Shown: positions 1 through 8,697 of the stretch, one piece after another
Numbering within the stretch: position 1 is the first letter of the stretch
Layout: the number at the start of each line of letters is the position of its first letter
Assembly: GCF_021117275.1 (NCBI RefSeq)
Contig: NZ_CP088245.1
Span: forward strand, 1,525,501 to 1,589,500
DNA: 64,000 bases
Direction of reading: 5' to 3'
From: Metabacillus sp. B2-18
Lineage (GTDB): Bacteria > Bacillota > Bacilli > Bacillales > Bacillaceae
Program-made: the position numbers and the translations under genes
Notes under the pieces: generated by a model
Told to the model about the DNA's origin: nothing
Database searches by the model: none
The model's input: only the letters and a program-made list of their open reading frames with translations

Positions 1-167
1 ACCCACTTGGTTTTGGATTAAGGTACCGTGCAACCGAAACAGGAAATGAATCTAATAAAGTAGAGAAGTGGGATGAAATGTATCCTGATGTTCAATTTAA
101 AGTAAATGTATCAGTGGATATGAAGAATGTAGGCATTATACATGATCAGGAAGGTCATCCCGAATAA
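1..167 (+). CDS. Ger(x)C-family spore germination lipoprotein, C-terminal fragment
   Basis: The window opens inside a gene read in the frame starting at base 3 and ending at TAA 165-167, leaving about 54 residues. The start PLGFGLRYRA and the later WDEMYPDVQFKVNVSVDMKNVG follow the C-terminal pattern of GerAC/Ger(x)C proteins, which are the lipoprotein C subunits of spore nutrient germinant receptors in the inner spore membrane. The signal peptide, lipobox and main domain lie upstream and cannot be judged. The A and B receptor subunits would be expected upstream. The family call rests on a short but characteristic tail. Confidence 0.6.
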   Translation, partial: PLGFGLRYRATETGNESNKVEKWDEMYPDVQFKVNVSVDMKNVGIIHDQEGHPE

Positions 168-237
168 ATATAGAGACAACTTTCCATCAGCTATGAACTT
201 TCATATGAAAAAGTATGTAGCTTGACGGAGGGATTTT

Positions 238-681
238 ATGATAGTAATTGGAGCAGATAAACCACACCATGCTCACCGATTTTCAGCTATCACAACGAAA
301 TATCGGGAACATTTTCATATAATTGACGGATTTACAAGGGAAGTAAATGGTAATAGCTTTGATCGCCATAGCCATTTATATCGGGGAATTACGTCTTTTG
401 AAAATAAACATTATCATCGATTTTATGGTGAAACAGGCCCTGCTATTCCATTACCGGGTGGAGGTCATTATCACTTATTTGAAAATCGAACTTATTATAA
501 TTATGACGAGCCGATCGATATTGAATATGGTGGTGTGCTGTATGGAGAAGGGGAACGTTCAAAACACGATCACCGATTTAAGGGAAGAACATATGGGATT
601 GTGGGGGAAGATCCGCTTGCGAGAATGTCGTGTACGGGAATTACGACAAAATTAATTGACCATAAAGGCATCATGAAATAA
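238..681 (+). CDS. YmaF-family histidine-rich protein
   Basis: A 147-residue protein with a good ribosome-binding site (GGAGG about 6 bases before ATG). It is rich in paired histidines: HAH near residue 12, HFH near 26, HSH near 45, HYH near 58 and 77, and HDH near 109. These sit in repeated blocks with the pattern GxT...HxHxYxGxT, and GETGPAI followed by PGGGHYH is typical of the YmaF family. The family's function is not established; the spacing of the histidines suggests metal binding or a spore-coat type role, which is inference. No signal peptide or membrane segment is seen. A terminator follows directly. Confidence 0.7.
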   Translation: MIVIGADKPHHAHRFSAITTKYREHFHIIDGFTREVNGNSFDRHSHLYRGITSFENKHYHRFYGETGPAIPLPGGGHYHLFENRTYYNYDEPIDIEYGGVLYGEGERSKHDHRFKGRTYGIVGEDPLARMSCTGITTKLIDHKGIMK

Positions 682-709
682 GAGGCGGGTTTCCCCACCT
701 CTTTATTTT
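680..709. terminator. Bidirectional terminator between ymaF-like gene and thiC
   Basis: AAGAGGCGGG pairs with the downstream CCCACCTCTT and is followed on the plus strand by TTATTTTC. It lies between two converging genes and overlaps the last base or so of each intergenic edge. Confidence 0.6.
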
Positions 710-710
710 C

Positions 711-2553
<1,843 letters not shown>

Positions 2554-2611
2554 CAATGGTAGTAGGTAAAAATTGTAAAAGGGTGCGCGCATATCCCTTT
2601 ACAATTGTCGC

Positions 2612-2708
2612 TACTTCCCTACGCTGGTATCATCCAGATCAGGTTCAAAGGGTCAAAGAACTTCAAACGCGTTCCTCTCTCAGTCCAGGCTAATGGACTC
2701 CCCTAGTA
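2612..2708 (-). ncRNA. TPP riboswitch (THI element)
   Basis: Minus-strand sequence has the conserved THI-box blocks in order: TAGGGGAGTCC, CTGAGAGAGGA, ACCCTTTGAACCTGATC and GGATGATACCAGCGTAGGGA. It precedes thiC and is followed by a strong terminator, so TPP binding should promote premature termination. Between aptamer and terminator there is an extra inverted repeat (2571-2606), reported separately. Confidence 0.95.
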
Positions 2709-2739
2709 GAAAATGGTAATTTAATTAAAATCAGTTATA

Positions 2740-2767
2740 ATCATATCATAATTGTTCATGTAGTCAA
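2740..2767 (-). promoter_or_regulatory. Candidate SigA promoter for thiC leader
   Basis: Minus strand TTGACT (2767-2762), 16-base spacer, TATGAT (2745-2740). Transcription would start near 2733, about 25 bases ahead of the TPP aptamer. Confidence 0.55.
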
Positions 2768-2805
2768 CAGAATTTTTTGAAAAATAGGAGGGATTTGAGT
2801 TACCC

Positions 2806-3456
2806 TTATCTTTTCATCAATTGTCGATGGAGCTTCTCCATACGGACCTGCCATTCTTCAGAAAGTTCCCTAAGAGATAAAATCTTTTCAATTTGGGATA
2901 GATTCTCTTTATGATGGAAAAATGTATGGTGAATGGCAGCTACTGAAATGCCTGCAGGATGTTTTTTTATCAGTTTAATACTTGAATCCGAAGAGATCCT
3001 CCCTACCTCTAAAACACGAAAGAAATAACCGGTAAAACCATGTTCAACGATCTTATTTAATATTGTGTTGATATTGGTATATTTGTTAATAGTTGAACAT
3101 GGGAATCTTCCTTGTGAAACTTGAACTACAACTTCACCAATTTGATAAATATCGCCTACGCAAACATCTGTTTCTTTCATACCTGAAACTGTTAGATTTT
3201 CTCCAAAAGCCGCCTTTGGTAAAGATTGTTTGTAAAGATTCTCCCAAAAATCATAATGTTCGTAGGGATAAACACAAATTACACGTTCAGACCCTCCATG
3301 GTAATCGTGGTTTGCTACATCATCGTCTAAAATATGGCTTGATTTTACCTCAAGTTTTTCTACTTGATTTTTACATATCCCTGAACGAAATTCTTTTCCT
3401 TTATGTATAAGTGTTGTTGGTTTTCCTTTACTAAGCCAAATAATTTTTTGATTCAA
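2806..3456 (-). CDS. MOSC domain protein (YflK/YiiM type)
   Basis: About 216 residues forming one MOSC domain, the sulfur-carrier fold shared with molybdenum-cofactor sulfurases. Visible hallmarks are the NHDYHGGSERVICVYPYEHY block near residue 50, the FGENLTVSG block near 90, GDIYQIG near 107, and the conserved cysteine in QGRFPCSTI near 125. YiiM-type proteins reduce N-hydroxylated compounds together with molybdenum cofactor; that activity is family knowledge, not shown here. The start is uncertain: GAGGAA is best spaced for the TTG at 3456, while a GTG three codons upstream (3465) is also in frame. It is a single gene with no evident operon partner. Confidence 0.8.
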   Translation of the reverse strand: MNQKIIWLSKGKPTTLIHKGKEFRSGICKNQVEKLEVKSSHILDDDVANHDYHGGSERVICVYPYEHYDFWENLYKQSLPKAAFGENLTVSGMKETDVCVGDIYQIGEVVVQVSQGRFPCSTINKYTNINTILNKIVEHGFTGYFFRVLEVGRISSDSSIKLIKKHPAGISVAAIHHTFFHHKENLSQIEKILSLRELSEEWQVRMEKLHRQLMKR

Positions 3457-3499
3457 TAGTATCACTTCCTCATGTATTTATCATTGTGTCTATAATAGA

Positions 3500-3537
3500 A
3501 AAAAATACACCAAAACCTTATTAAATGGTGTATTTTT
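3500..3537 (-). terminator. Terminator after the Spo0E-like gene
   Basis: AAAAATACACCA pairs with TGGTGTATTTTT across a 13-base loop; on the minus strand a run of T follows. It lies just downstream of the short gene ending at 3550. Confidence 0.75.
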
Positions 3538-3549
3538 AAGAAAGCTATT

Positions 3550-3720
3550 TTATTTTTTCTTATTAAGAGGTGAAGGATTATTTTTGTTCATTTCAATATT
3601 TAATAATTCATCTAAGTTTTGACTAGCAACCAATGTTCGATGTGAACTAATTCCATCTTCTTTGGCGATTGAAAACATTCTTTTTCGGTATTCTTCTATA
3701 ACTGCATCTAGCGATTTCAC
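3550..3720 (-). CDS. Short Spo0E-family aspartyl-phosphate phosphatase
   Basis: A 56-residue GTG-started gene: a GAGGTG SD sits 6 bases ahead of GTG at 3720. The protein is a predicted two-helix hairpin with LDAVIEEYRKRMFSIAKEDG at the start and the Spo0E-family signature SQNLDELLN near residue 34 (family form SQELDxLLN). Members dephosphorylate Spo0A-P and so hold back sporulation. A strong terminator follows. It is independent of the spo0E orthologue at 50.7 kb, so the window carries two such proteins. Its partner response regulator cannot be told from sequence. Confidence 0.75.
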   Translation of the reverse strand: MKSLDAVIEEYRKRMFSIAKEDGISSHRTLVASQNLDELLNIEMNKNNPSPLNKKK

Positions 3721-3926
3721 ACTGAACACCTCGCAATTTACATATATAGGTGGTAAAAAGTCCTATTAAATCTATTATCGGATATTTTTGTCAATTGTAA
3801 ATAGAGAAATATGCTTTTAATGTATAATTTTTTGAAAATATTAAAAAAAGTAGGGTTAACAAAAGTGGAATGAGGAGATAAGGGGAAATATCAACTGTTA
3901 TGTTTTATTGAGGGAAGCTAGAATTA

Positions 3927-3965
3927 ATCGCTGCAGCAATATTATTATGTGTTGTCTGCAGCGAT
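3927..3965 (-). terminator. Probable hairpin terminator of tnrA
   Basis: ATCGCTGCAG and CTGCAGCGAT form a perfect 10-bp stem with a 19-base loop right after the tnrA stop. The following minus-strand sequence (TAATTCT) is only weakly T-rich, so termination efficiency is uncertain. Confidence 0.45.
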
Positions 3966-3971
3966 ATATGA

Positions 3972-4310
3972 TTAATTCCTACCACGTCCAAACCTAAATT
4001 GTGCATTCAACTGACCTTGTAGCATTTTTTTTCTAACATCTGCTTCACTTTCACGTTTCCTTTCTTTTAATCTCATTTCTTTTAAGATTTCAGTAGTTTG
4101 TACACCGTCCTCTCGTTTATCTGCAATGTCCATTAGTGTCTCAATATCAGAAAACGAATATTTTCTAGTTCCTCGTTCATTCCGATATGGAGCAATTAGT
4201 TTTCTTTCTTCATAATATCGAATTTGTCTCAAAGTTAATCCAGTCAACTCACTGACAGTCCCAATTGAGATTACCTTTTTATCCTTGTATGAGCGGTCTT
4301 GGTGATTCAT
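3972..4310 (-). CDS. tnrA: Global nitrogen regulator TnrA
   Basis: MerR/GlnR-family regulator of 112 residues that activates ammonium and alternative nitrogen-source genes and represses glnRA-type genes under nitrogen limitation. The winged HTH is visible: ISIGTVSELTGLTLRQIRYYEERKLI at about residues 17-42, then GTRKYSFSDIETLMDI. The C-terminal tail GQLNAQFRF is the TnrA segment that binds feedback-inhibited glutamine synthetase, which distinguishes TnrA from GlnR. The ATG at 4310 has a GGGGTGGAG SD; the longer open frame upstream is non-coding leader containing the TnrA box. No glnA partner lies next to it, as expected for tnrA rather than glnR. Confidence 0.93.
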   Translation of the reverse strand: MNHQDRSYKDKKVISIGTVSELTGLTLRQIRYYEERKLIAPYRNERGTRKYSFSDIETLMDIADKREDGVQTTEILKEMRLKERKRESEADVRKKMLQGQLNAQFRFGRGRN

Positions 4311-4340
4311 TGCTCCACCCCTTAAAACATTCTTTTTACA

Positions 4341-4392
4341 AGTATATCCTGTTATGTAAGGAATGGCTTTTGTTTTGTTAGAAAATCTAACA
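4341..4392 (-). promoter_or_regulatory. tnrA promoter with perfect TnrA box
   Basis: TGTTAGAAAATCTAACA at 4376-4392 is a perfect 17-bp palindrome matching TGTNA-N7-TNACA. A TATACT -10 hexamer lies at 4346-4341 with no good -35. The box centre is about 50 bp upstream of the predicted start, the spacing known for TnrA-activated promoters, so positive autoregulation is likely. Confidence 0.8.
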
Positions 4393-4557
4393 TAAAAATA
4401 TGAAGATGCAAAAAGGGTGTTAGGAATCTTTACAGTGAAACTGAATCTTCTTTTAGATGAGGATAAAATGGGGATGACCACAAAATGGATTTTTAACATG
4501 TTTGCTTTAGAATATACCGAGTATTGTTGATTCTTGTTTCCTTAGAAAGATGAATTT

Positions 4558-4830
4558 TTACCCTATGAATTCTTTATTGGAACCATGGGGAAACCCGTTA
4601 TTGAGTTGCACGAGGATTTGCTTTGAAAGAGAGCTTAAAAAGGTGAGTGGAAATATAGAGGTTACCTCTTCATATTGATTTGTTTCAGAATTGTAAATTG
4701 TTAGGATGTCAATTTTCTCATTATTAAAGATTGCCATGTATAGTTGCTGAGCTTTCGGCTCATTTTGGTTAAGGTAGAATACTTTTGTTCTTAAATAATC
4801 TGCCTTCTTTGCTATAACTTTTATTTTCAC
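4558..4830 (-). CDS. Hypothetical protein, about 90 residues
   Basis: I do not recognise this family. AAGGAG is well spaced (9 bases) for GTG at 4830; a TTG three codons earlier is also in frame. The protein begins with a basic strand-like VKIKVIAKKADYLRTKVFYLN, continues with QLYMAIFNNEKIDILTIYNSETNQYEEV, and ends with a hydrophobic stretch PLTFLSSLSKQILVQL. No signal peptide, cysteines or clear motifs are present. It lies between tnrA and a small FbpA-like gene, divergent from the latter. The SD and uninterrupted frame support a real gene; function is unknown. Confidence 0.5.
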   Translation of the reverse strand: MKIKVIAKKADYLRTKVFYLNQNEPKAQQLYMAIFNNEKIDILTIYNSETNQYEEVTSIFPLTFLSSLSKQILVQLNNGFPHGSNKEFIG

Positions 4831-5003
4831 AAGTTTCAACTCCTTAAAGTGTTGAAACTATTCTCGACAAAATTTAAAGAATTTAATCAAATTAATACAA
4901 TCTTAATAACTCGAAAGAAAATCTTAACATTACATTAATCGTCACATAATATTTTTGAGGTAAAGTAAGAAAGGTAAAATTATTAAATATGGAGATGAGT
5001 GCT

Positions 5004-5189
5004 ATGAGCAAAATGTTACAAACTGCACTTGAGGAACAAAGAAATTATTACTCTCAAAAACTACTTGCAATTGGTGTTTATAATAGTCAGGTTATGAATA
5101 AGATGACGCTAACCGAGCTTAAAAATGAATATAATTATTTCTATCATAATGTTCCGAACGTAAAGGTAAAAGGGAACTCCGCAGGGTGA
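5004..5189 (+). CDS. Small FbpA-like protein (Fur-regulated basic protein family?)
   Basis: A 61-residue protein. The best start is ATG 5004, 9 bases after GGAG; two earlier ATGs overlap that SD. The pattern LQTALEEQRNYYSQKLLAIGVYNS...MTLTELKNEYNYF resembles FbpA-family proteins (AVExxKxxLIxKLIxxGVYK...LTLSELExEY). FbpA of B. subtilis is a small Fur-controlled protein of the iron-sparing response. I see no convincing Fur box upstream, and the protein is not notably basic, so the family link is to the fold, not to iron control. A palindrome (GAGAGCTC...GAGCTCTC, 5198-5228) follows. Confidence 0.55.
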   Translation: MSKMLQTALEEQRNYYSQKLLAIGVYNSQVMNKMTLTELKNEYNYFYHNVPNVKVKGNSAG

Positions 5190-5243
5190 TAGGGAACGAG
5201 AGCTCCACTTAATAAAAAAAGAGCTCTCTATACATATAAGTAC

Positions 5244-5996
5244 TTATTCTTGAATGGAGTTAATAAAAAAATCATTGAATGGGTCGGGCAATATTGTCTT
5301 AAGTGTTGGAAATTCTTTCTTAATTTGATCGAGACTTTCTATTGAGGAATGGATATAGGTATCAAGAATTTCTGAATGAAAATCATGTTGATCATTTTTT
5401 TTGCAGCGTATTAATCTGTCAATTTCAGTCAGTACAAGATTATCATTTGAACATTCCTCAAAGATCCATTTCTCTCCTATTTGTGGAAACTCACGATGAT
5501 TAACAATCCAAATACAGCACGCAATTGGTTTTATTACATTTAAATATAGTTTTGTTTTTGATTTATTCGTTTCAAATAAAGAATGATGATTTCTTTTAGC
5601 CATACTTAAATAATGATGAAGAACGGAAACTGGCGAAAAAGAAAGTTTAGAAAGTTTTCTTATTTCTTTTATAAAAAAAGGGTGAGTAAGATAGATTATT
5701 GGAGAATGTATCCACTCTAGTAATGTAGGATTAGATTTCAAAAGTAGTTGTAGAGCTTTTTTTATATCCCATCCAACATATTCCTCGTTATCTTTTGTAG
5801 AAAAGTCTAAGGTGTTTTTTCCTTCGGTAAGCTGCAAGTACCAGTTCATTTCTCGTTTATAAATAAAGCGAACATCAAAATCACTAAAAGATGTGTTCAT
5901 GTTCCATGCTCTGCTTCCAGATTCGCAGGCATATAGAATTGTAATGTTTTGGTCTTTTTCTATTTTCCCTAGTGTTTCTAGTATTTTTTTATTCAT
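5244..5996 (-). CDS. RlaP/YcgL-type predicted nucleotidyltransferase
   Basis: Protein of 250 residues with the N-terminal nucleotidyltransferase motif CESGSRAWNMNTSFSDFDVRFIY near residue 25: GSR, then the D-x-D pair of the pol-beta superfamily, followed by YKREMNWYLQL. This layout matches the RlaP/YcgL family (PF10127-like), whose substrate is unknown although a link to RNA ligases is proposed in other organisms. The C-terminal half is helical and lacks catalytic motifs I can name. GAGGTG precedes the ATG. Downstream toward tnrA the gene faces an FbpA-like gene; upstream it diverges from a MarR regulator across about 135 bases. Confidence 0.75.
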   Translation of the reverse strand: MNKKILETLGKIEKDQNITILYACESGSRAWNMNTSFSDFDVRFIYKREMNWYLQLTEGKNTLDFSTKDNEEYVGWDIKKALQLLLKSNPTLLEWIHSPIIYLTHPFFIKEIRKLSKLSFSPVSVLHHYLSMAKRNHHSLFETNKSKTKLYLNVIKPIACCIWIVNHREFPQIGEKWIFEECSNDNLVLTEIDRLIRCKKNDQHDFHSEILDTYIHSSIESLDQIKKEFPTLKTILPDPFNDFFINSIQE

Positions 5997-6103
5997 AAGT
6001 CACCTCAAGATATATCTTTTCTTCTTTTTCTCCGTTAACACCTTCAAATATTCAATGATTAATAGTAAAATAAAAAAGTATCTAAAAATTGAATAGTTAT
6101 CTA

Positions 6104-6120
6104 TTGTTAATTTTGAACAA
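6104..6120 (+). promoter_or_regulatory. Candidate operator before the MarR gene
   Basis: TTGTTAA-TTT-TGAACAA is a near-perfect inverted repeat placed directly ahead of the ribosome-binding site of the MarR gene at 6133. MarR proteins commonly bind such sites to repress their own gene. The assignment is inferred from position and symmetry. Confidence 0.4.
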
Positions 6121-6132
6121 GAGGGCGATGGA

Positions 6133-6591
6133 ATGAGATCATTTACTGAAGAAGAATTACAAAATGCATTAGATTTATTTCGTGTATTTGCAAGAGCTTT
6201 TAAAAGTATTTCCGAGCATTCTATCCGGGATAGTAAAGAGCACGGATTTAATCCAACAGAATTTGCTGTTTTGGAATTATTGTTTACAAAGGGGCCGCAA
6301 AAATTACAGCAAATTGGTTCAAGGTTGTTACTTGTTAGTGGAAATGTTACGTATGTTATTGATAAACTTGTAAAAAACGAGTTTATCTATCGGGAACAGG
6401 ATCCTAAGGATAAGCGTTCAATTTACGCTAAGCTAACTGACAAAGGACAAAAGTATTTAGAAGAAATTTATCCTATACATGCTATACGGATTGCGCGTGC
6501 ATTTTCAGGTCTTTCGGATGAAGAACAAGAACAATTGAAAGCGTTATTAAAAAAGGCTGGAGTTCATAGTCAACATTTGCTATTTAGATAG
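6133..6591 (+). CDS. MarR-family transcriptional regulator (YkoM-like position)
   Basis: A 152-residue winged-helix regulator. NPTEFAVLELLFTKGPQKLQQIG (about residues 38-60) and VSGNVTYVIDKLVKNEFIYREQDPKDKRSIYAKLTDKG (about 67-104) are the HTH and wing of MarR proteins, with the DxRS wing motif. It is clearly paralogous to the MhqR gene at 52 kb, sharing NPTEFAVLELL, the LLxxSGxxTYVxDKL segment and the C-terminal LLKKxGxH. Its place between tnrA and ligD matches B. subtilis ykoM, also a MarR gene. Downstream, beyond an IS, lies an RND efflux gene that may be its target. The ligand is unknown. Confidence 0.88.
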   Translation: MRSFTEEELQNALDLFRVFARAFKSISEHSIRDSKEHGFNPTEFAVLELLFTKGPQKLQQIGSRLLLVSGNVTYVIDKLVKNEFIYREQDPKDKRSIYAKLTDKGQKYLEEIYPIHAIRIARAFSGLSDEEQEQLKALLKKAGVHSQHLLFR

Positions 6592-6624
6592 ACATAATGT
6601 TAATAATTTTTGTAAACGTTTTCT

Positions 6625-6656
6625 AGGAGTGACTCATATAAGTCACTCCTTTTTAT
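6625..6656 (+). terminator. Terminator after the MarR gene
   Basis: AGGAGTGACT and AGTCACTCCT form a 10-bp stem with a 6-base loop, followed by TTTTATTTCT. Confidence 0.9.
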
Positions 6657-6799
6657 TTCTTATAAGAAAATCAGTAAATCACTAAGCTCTTTATTTGCCA
6701 TGGTACGAGTAGTAACGTATCTTAATAATTAAATGTTACAAAAAGAATGCATGATTCAAAACATGTTAAAACTTGAAATAGCAATTGTAAGAATTTATA

Positions 6800-6827
6800 T
6801 TGAGTTAGGATATTACATAATTAATCT
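6800..6827 (+). promoter_or_regulatory. Likely original promoter of the RND gene
   Basis: TTGAGT, a 16-base spacer, and TAATCT. The predicted start point (about 6834) falls in the 8-bp target site of the IS that follows. The RND gene is the next plus-strand gene but is now about 1.85 kb away, so this promoter has probably been cut off from it. Confidence 0.4.
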
Positions 6828-6829
6828 TA

Positions 6830-6837
6830 CTTTTATT
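6830..6837 (+). repeat. Target-site duplication, left copy
   Basis: CTTTTATT is repeated exactly at 8675-8682 on the other side of the IS. Eight base pairs is the usual duplication of IS6/IS26-type transposition. Confidence 0.8.
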
Positions 6838-8674
6838 GGTAGTGTCAAAAGATTTATGAAAACTACCTAAAGGGTTAGCTTCTCTCCTATTTACTGGATG
6901 GAGATGCGCCGCAATCTCTCTTGACAAACACGCCAATGGTTTGTGGATTGTTTAACAAGGGCGAAGGGAACAAAAGAAGGCATACCAAATAAGCCCTTGG
7001 TTGTTTCCATTTTAAACCATTGGCAAGTTCGGTTTGTCAAGAGTTCGCTCCGCCGATTGCTGAATTAGCTTAAGGGCTCAGCTAAACAAAAAGTTAGGCT
7101 TGTCTTTGTTCTACTATCCATTGTTGTGCTAATCCAATGAGCTTTGTCCAACGTGCTGGCATTGTTGGAAGCCCCTTGAGTTCTGGATTCACTACGGGCA
7201 CTTTTCCTTCTAAGGCGGCATGCGGACGCAAAAAGTTAAAGTAGGCCGTAAATAAGGTGACGTATGAAATGGAACCATGTTCAGAGCCGAATCCATGAGT
7301 GGAGCGATAATTGCCCTTAAAGGTGCGGTTAAGTCTCTCAATTATTTGTTTCATTGGTCTATATTCGGTTGAAACAGGGTCCTCATTGGTTAATCCAATG
7401 ACCTGCTTCACATCGAATAAAATCTCATGTTGAGCGAAGAAATGTTGGGCTAAAAGATAGATTGGATTCCCGTCTACCACAAAGGTCAGATTTTCTGGAA
7501 TCTCTTTCATCTTGATTAAGACCTCATCAATTGCTCGAATGGCTGTTGCTGTGTCTCGATTAGGCGACACCGGATACGAAAGAATAATCTTTTTCACGGC
7601 GTCAAAAAAGAAAAATAAATAATGCCATCGACCGTTTACTCTGATATACGTTTCATCACCGCAGAATTGGTCTGAAAGTTCATAGGGATAGTGATCCACA
7701 TAAGGTTTAAGTAATAAAGCTACGCTATTTTCGTAGTTCAATACAGTCTGATGTGAAATCATCACTCCGTGTACGTCCTGCATAATCGCAGCTGTTTTAC
7801 GGGCCGAAAGGCCATAGTTTACATGATAGGTTAGGATCAATCCTAATGTATGTGGGGATGCATAAATCTTTGATAAGTCCACGGCCGGCAGTTCTGGTGA
7901 TTCCTTAGATAACGGCTGGAAATCGATATAAAACTGACGGAAAATGTATCTCAATTTAAATGCTTGAGGGTCCTTTTTGAACCTTTTCTTTTCTTTTGAA
8001 GTCATCCCATTGAGCTTCTTTTGATAATAAGAACAGTCATTGTTCTTGCACTTAAACACGTGAAAATCTTTTCTTTCTTTTATTTTCTCGAGAGTCTTGG
8101 AACAATGAGGACACTTCAGGATGGCCTCCTTAGAGTAACGGTTCTTTTCACTGAAAAGTTCTGTACACACCTTGCATTGATACTGACCTTTATCTCCATT
8201 GTTGGCATAAAGATAATCCGATGGAGCACCACACTTTGGACAGTTCATGGCTTTAGGTACGGAAACTTTTGCATTCTTACGCCTTTGAACAGGTTTGAGA
8301 GCTTTCCCGTTCTTCTCTAGATATTCACTAAGAAGAACTCGATAATCAAGCTGTTCTAGAACTTCAATGACCGGAAGGTCATCCACTTGAAGTTTTCGAT
8401 AAGGTTTATTTACGGGCTGTTCAGTAGGTTTATCGAACATGCTTTTACCAATCAATAAAGTAAGCAATGTTCGAATGAGTTGTTCTTGATAGTTTATAAA
8501 AGTTAATAAATAGGTTATAATTTGAGGGTACAAATTGTCACTTCCATTCTTGGTTGTTGGGTGTGTGGTAACCTCAATTATCCAAAGAATTTAGGGGGTG
8601 GCAATTTTTTTGCCTATAAAGCCCTCTATGGAGATATTTTATAACCTATTTCTTATAGAAGTTTTGACAATACG
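6838..8674 (-). mobile_element. Insertion sequence, about 1837 bp, IS6-like DDE core
   Basis: Bounded by 8-bp direct repeats CTTTTATT. The ends are short imperfect inverted repeats: left GGTAGTGTCAAAAG, right (inverted) CGTATTGTCAAAAC. One transposase gene lies on the minus strand. The 255 bases beyond its 3' end hold a long imperfect inverted repeat (CTCTTGACAAAC at 6918-6929 against 7032-7043), and the other end holds a perfect 13-bp inverted pair (8508-8520 and 8639-8651). Boundaries are well supported; the family name is less certain because the transposase is much longer than a standard IS6 protein. Confidence 0.85.
7094..8533 (-). CDS. DDE transposase with N-terminal zinc ribbons
   Basis: A 479-residue transposase. 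Residues about 95-170 hold CPKC...CKVC and CPHC...CKNNDC zinc-ribbon pairs. The catalytic core shows GDETYIRVNGRWHYLFFF (first Asp, near 292), FVVDGNPIYL (second Asp, near 350) and KQIIERLNRTFKGNYRSTHG (Glu, near 395). This is the DDE pattern of the IS6/integrase-like superfamily, including the GRWHYL strand. Standard IS6 transposases are around 230 residues, so the extra N-terminal half sets this one apart. The start is taken as TTG at 8533 with GGAAGTG upstream; the first ATG would remove about 30 residues. The frame is intact, so the element may be active. Confidence 0.85.
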   Translation of the reverse strand: MYPQIITYLLTFINYQEQLIRTLLTLLIGKSMFDKPTEQPVNKPYRKLQVDDLPVIEVLEQLDYRVLLSEYLEKNGKALKPVQRRKNAKVSVPKAMNCPKCGAPSDYLYANNGDKGQYQCKVCTELFSEKNRYSKEAILKCPHCSKTLEKIKERKDFHVFKCKNNDCSYYQKKLNGMTSKEKKRFKKDPQAFKLRYIFRQFYIDFQPLSKESPELPAVDLSKIYASPHTLGLILTYHVNYGLSARKTAAIMQDVHGVMISHQTVLNYENSVALLLKPYVDHYPYELSDQFCGDETYIRVNGRWHYLFFFFDAVKKIILSYPVSPNRDTATAIRAIDEVLIKMKEIPENLTFVVDGNPIYLLAQHFFAQHEILFDVKQVIGLTNEDPVSTEYRPMKQIIERLNRTFKGNYRSTHGFGSEHGSISYVTLFTAYFNFLRPHAALEGKVPVVNPELKGLPTMPARWTKLIGLAQQWIVEQRQA

Positions 8675-8682
8675 CTTTTATT
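8675..8682 (+). repeat. Target-site duplication, right copy
   Basis: CTTTTATT, identical to 6830-6837. It lies immediately upstream of the RND gene's ribosome-binding site. Confidence 0.8.
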
Positions 8683-8697
8683 AGAGAGGGGTAAAGA

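Noticed and set aside
4840..5003. Fur box upstream of the FbpA-like gene
   Set aside because: No GATAAT-type inverted repeat is visible.
5198..5228. Palindrome GAGAGCTC...GAGCTCTC after the FbpA-like gene
   Set aside because: The stem is perfect but has no T-tract after it on either strand and the loop is a long A run, so I did not call a terminator.
8664..8692. TTGACA at the IS right end as an outward promoter for the RND gene
   Set aside because: At 15-19 bases downstream there is only SD-like sequence and no -10 hexamer, so a hybrid promoter is not supported.
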